From Inia geoffrensis (lineage: Eukaryota > Chordata > Mammalia > Artiodactyla > Iniidae), in the NCBI GenBank assembly GCA_036417435.1, contig JAZAQT010000595.1:1-64000 (forward strand): a stretch of 64,000 nucleotides of DNA, written 5' to 3'. Below the pieces are notes generated by a model, which saw only the letters and a list, made by a program, of their open reading frames with translations, searched no databases and was not told where the DNA came from. Every line of letters begins with the position of its first letter. The first letter of the stretch is position 1. Made by a program: the position numbers and the translations under genes. Positions 61,042-64,000 of this stretch are shown here, piece by piece.

Positions 61042-62217
61042 AATGGGGAGGGATTAGGTTACAATTTAGGGTACGACAACGCTTAAGGTTTAGCGTACGT
61101 GTGTGGGCACGAGTTAGTGTTGGTGTCCTGGTTAAGATTAGGGCACGTGTGAGGGTAAAGCTTCGGGTGAGGGTCAGGTTTAGGATTCGTGTTAGGGTTA
61201 GGGTTAAGGAATGCAGAGTGATTAGGGTACAGCTTAGGGTACGACAGTGCTTAAGGGTTAGTCTTCGTGTGAGGGAAAGGGTTAGTGTTAGTGTCCTGGT
61301 TAAGATTAGGGCACGGGTGAGGGTAAGGCTTCAGGTGAGGGTCAGGGTTAGGATTCGGGTTAGGGTTAGGGTTAGGGAATGGGGAGATATTAGGGCACAG
61401 TTTAGGGTACCACAACACTTAAGGTTTAGCGTACGTGTGAGGTCACTAGTTAGAGTTAGTGTACTGCTTACGATTAGGGCACGGGGGAGGGTAAGGCCTC
61501 GGAAGAGGGTCACGTTAAGGGTTAGGGTTAGGGTTAGGGTTAGGGAATGGGGATTGATTAGGGTACAGGTTAGGGTACGGCAATGGCTTAGGGTTAGCGT
61601 ACGTTAGAGGGTATGGGCTAGTGTTGATGTACTGGTTAAAATTAGGACACGGGTGATGGTAAAGTTTCGGGTGAGTGTCATGGTTAGGTTTCAGGTTAGG
61701 TTTAGGGTTAGGGAATGGAGAGGGATTAGGGTACAGGTTAGGGTACCGCTGCGGTTTAGTGTTAGCGTACGTGTGAGGGCACGAGTTAGTCTTGGTGTCC
61801 TGGTTAAGATTAGGGCACGGGTGAGGGTAAGGTTTCGGGTGAGGGTCAGGGTTAGGATTCGGGTTAGGGTTAGGGTTAGGGAATGGAGAGGGATTAGGGT
61901 ACAGGTTAGGGTACGACAATGCTTAAGGGTTAGCGTAAGTGTGAGGGCACGAGTTAGTGTTGGTGTACTGGTTAAGACAAGGGCACCGATGAGGGTAAGG
62001 CCTCGGAAAAGGGTCACGTTCAGGGTTTCGCTTAGGGTTAGGGTTAGGGAATGGGGAGGGATTAGGTTACAGAATAGGGTACGACAATGCTTAAGGGTTA
62101 GCGTACTTTTGAGGGCATGAGTTAGAGTTTGTGTACTGGTTAAGATTAAGGCATTGGTTAGGGTAGGGCATCGGAAGTGGGTCAGGTTTAGGGATGGGGT
62201 TAGGGTTAGGATTAAGG
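61042..62217 (+). repeat. 7-monomer unit (no C)
   Basis: A (61042), B, D (61378), E, F, G, H (62050); 1176 bases. F to H resemble 60538-61041 at +1176. Confidence 0.9.
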
Positions 62218-63759
62218 AATGTGGAGGGATTAGGTTACAATTTAGGGTACGACAACGCTTAAGGTTTAGCGTACGTGTGAGGGCACGAGTTAGTGTTGGT
62301 GTCCTGGTTAAGATTAGGGCACGGGTGAGGGTAAGGCTTCGGGTGATGGTCAGTGTTAGGATTCGTGTTAGGGTTAGGGTTAAGGAATGCAGAGGGATTA
62401 GGGTACAGCTTAGGGTACAACAGTGCTTAAGGGTTAGTGTTCGTGTGAGGGAAAGGGTTAGGGTTAGTGTTCGTGTGAGGGAAAGGTTTAGTGTTAGTGT
62501 CCTGGTTAAGATTAGGGCACGGGTGAGGGTAAGGCTTCAGGTGAGGGTCAGGGTTAGGATTCGGGTTAGGGTTAGGGTTTGGGAATGGGGAGATATTAGG
62601 GCACAGTTTAGGGTACCACAACACTTAAGGTTTAGCGTACGTGTGAGGGCACGAGTTAGTGTTGGTGTCCTGGTTAAGATTAGGGCACGGGTGAGGGTAA
62701 AGCTTCGGGTGAGGGTCAGGTTTAGGATTCGTGTTAGGGTTAGGGTTAAGGAATGCAGAGGGATTAGGGTACAGCTTAGGGTACGATAGTGCTTAAGGGT
62801 TAGCGTTCGTGTGAGGGCAAGAGTTAGTGTTAATGTCCTGGTTGAGATTAGGGCACGGGTGAGGGTAAGGCTTCAGGTGAGGGTCAGGGTTAGGATTCGG
62901 TTTAGGGTTAGGATTAGGGAATGGGGAGATATTAGGACACAGTTTAGGGTACCACAACGCTTAAGGTTTAGCGTACCTGTGAGGTCACTAGTTAGTGTTA
63001 GTGTACTGCTTACGATTAGGGCACGGGTGAGGGTAATGCCTCGGAAGAGGGTCACGTTAAGGGTTAGGGTTAGGGTTAGGGTTAGGGAATGGGGATTGAT
63101 TAGGGTACAGGTTAGGTTACGGCAATGGTTTAGGGTTAGAGTACGTTAGAGGGCATGGGTTAGTGTTGATGTACTGGTTAAAATTAGGACACGGGTGATG
63201 GTAAAGTTTCGGGTGAGTGTCATGGTTAGGTTTCAGGTTAGGGTTAGGGTTAGGGAATGGAGAGGGATTAGGGTACAGGTTAGGGTACCGCTGCGGTTTA
63301 GTGTTAGCGTACGTGTGAGGGCACGAGTTAGTCTTGGTGTCCTGGTTAAGATTAGGGCACGGGTGAGGGTAAGGTTTCGGGTGAGGGTCAGGGTTAGGAT
63401 TCGTGTTAGGGTTAGGGTTAGGGAATGGAGAGGGATTAGGGTACAGGTTAGGGTACGACAATGCTTAAGGGTTAGCGTAAGTGTGAGGGCACGAGTTAGT
63501 GTTGGTGTACTGGTTAAGACAAGGGCACCGATGAGGGTAAGACCTCGGAAAAGGGTCACGTTCAGGGTTTCGCTTAGGGTTAGGGTTAGGGAATGGGGAG
63601 GGATTAGGTTACAGGATAGGGTACGACAATGCTTAAGGGTTAGCGTACTTTTGAGGGCATAAGTTAGATTTTGTGTACTGGTTAAGATTAAGTCATTGGT
63701 TAGGGTAGGGCATCGGAAGTGGGTCAGGTTTAGGGATGGGGTTAGGGTTAGGATTAAGG
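62218..63759 (+). repeat. 9-monomer unit with 30-bp insertion
   Basis: A (62218), B of 198 bases (62386), D/A hybrid (62584), B (62752), D (62920), E, F, G, H (63592); 1542 bases. B contains a 30-base tandem duplication (five hexamers) of the gttcgtgtgagggaaaggg region near 62435-62495. From about 62752 it copies 60034 onward at +2718. Confidence 0.88.
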
Positions 63760-64000
63760 AATGGGGAGGGATTAGGTTACAATTTAGGGTACGACAACGC
63801 TTAAGGTTTAGCGTACGTGTGTGGGCACGAGTTAGTGTTGGTGTCCTGGTTAAGATTAGGGCACGTGTGAGGGTAAAGCTTCGGGTGAGGGTCAGGTTTA
63901 GGATTCGTGTTAGGATTAGGGTTAAGGAATGCAGAGGGATTAGGGTACAGCTTAGGGTACGACAGTGCTTAAGGGTTAGTCTTCGTGTGAGGGAAAGGGT
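63760..64000 (+). repeat. Partial unit A-B at right edge
   Basis: A (63760) and the first 73 bases of B (63928). The array runs off the window with no sign of ending. It still tracks 61042-61282 at +2718. Confidence 0.9.

Larger units (their letters stand above)
1..64000 (+). repeat. 168-bp telomere-derived satellite megarepeat array
   Basis: The entire window is tandem 168-base monomers. Each monomer splits cleanly into 28 hexamers in TTAGGG phase; for example type E reads aatggg, gattga, ttaggg, tacagg, ttaggg and so on, ending in three perfect ttaggg. I mapped 381 monomers (the first lacks 3 bases) plus a 73-base partial; 359 are exactly 168 bases. The 22 length exceptions sum to -78, which matches the observed span from -2 to 63928. 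The + strand is strongly G-rich and C-poor: a consensus type E monomer has about 67 G, 50 T, 38 A and 13 C. No unique sequence, transposon or inverted block interrupts it. A function as telomere-associated heterochromatin is inferred from the hexamer, not shown. Confidence 0.97.

Noticed and set aside
623..63559. - strand open frames rich in Thr-Leu or in Asn-Pro (about 60 to 332 codons)
   Set aside because: They are the ACC-CTA and AAC-CCT readings of the same repeat. The starts recur at the same monomer position (a D, G or H site), and two overlapping frames are open at once, which a real gene would not need.
102..63662. Dozens of + strand open frames rich in Val-Arg (about 60 to 412 codons)
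   Set aside because: They are the GTT-AGG reading of the hexamer repeat. Both 6 and 168 are multiples of three, so no frameshift accumulates; stops fall only at fixed points in E and H. Composition, periodic ends and identical repeats in every unit show a repeat artefact, not coding sequence.
1..64000. CRISPR array
   Set aside because: Periodic, but there is no short conserved repeat with unrelated spacers; the whole 168-base period is related sequence, and no cas-like gene is present.
1..64000. Plant-type (TTTAGGG) or Arabidopsis-like telomere array
   Set aside because: The basic unit is six bases, TTAGGG; seven-base TTTAGGG spacing is not seen.
1..64000. Centromeric satellite with a CENP-B box, suggested by the 168-base monomer close to 171-base alpha satellite
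   Set aside because: The nearest strings (ttcgggtgagggtca, ttcgtgttagggtta) have TTCG and a correctly spaced A but lack the CGGG half of the box. A centromeric role is not excluded but has no sequence support here.
1..64000. Active terminal telomere
   Set aside because: Pure TTAGGG never exceeds six perfect hexamers in a row (31798-31836). The array is too diverged to be telomerase product and can only be telomere-associated or interstitial.
1..64000. tRNA, rRNA, snRNA or transposon fragments inside the array
   Set aside because: Every 168-base step from 1 to 64000 could be assigned to a monomer type or a hybrid. No stretch is left over to hold another element, and no terminal repeats or target duplications were seen.

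Overview
The whole 64 kb window is one uninterrupted satellite array. I find no protein-coding gene, RNA gene, transposon, CRISPR array or unique-sequence island. The array is built from 168-base monomers, and every monomer is itself a degenerate string of 28 telomeric hexamers (TTAGGG and variants such as tgaggg, cacggg, ttcggg, tacggg) held in one register. Mapping each monomer by its start (the aatg that follows a clean TTAGGG block) gives 381 monomers plus a 73-base partial monomer at the right edge. Of these, 359 are exactly 168 bases. The G-rich strand is the + strand throughout and I saw no inversion.

Eight monomer types (A to H) can be told apart by diagnostic positions. They recur in a fixed order, A-B-C-D-E-F-G-H, forming a higher-order repeat of 1344 bases. 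Units without C (A-B-D-E-F-G-H, 1176 bases) are equally typical in the right half. Left region (1-20.5 kb): irregular units, many hybrid monomers formed by crossover inside a monomer, a 2850-base tandem duplication (1-4.6 kb) and a 14-monomer, 2352-base duplication (6.4-11.1 kb). Middle (20.5-36 kb): mostly 7- and 8-monomer units, some with D entered directly from B, with 1338-base and 2850/2682-base copy pairs. Right region (36-64 kb): clean units arranged in larger blocks of 11 monomers (1848 bases) and 22 monomers (about 3.7 kb) that recur with few differences. One module carrying an H/B hybrid monomer is present four times (37043, 38891, 47626, 56182).

Monomer length changes are almost all multiples of six bases (144, 150, 156, 162, 186, 198). 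Only six single-base losses break the hexamer register in 64 kb. Because 168 and 6 are both multiples of 3, long stop-free frames arise on both strands (Val-Arg on +, Thr-Leu and Asn-Pro on -). I treat these as by-products of the repeat, not genes.

Organism: TTAGGG is the telomere repeat of vertebrates, many other animals, many fungi, trypanosomes and some Asparagales plants. A megasatellite this large, with many C/T and G/A switches at CpG sites as expected of methylated DNA, fits a vertebrate best, but the sequence alone does not fix the clade. The likely setting is subtelomeric or large interstitial/pericentromeric telomere-like heterochromatin. If it is subtelomeric in native orientation, the chromosome end lies to the right.
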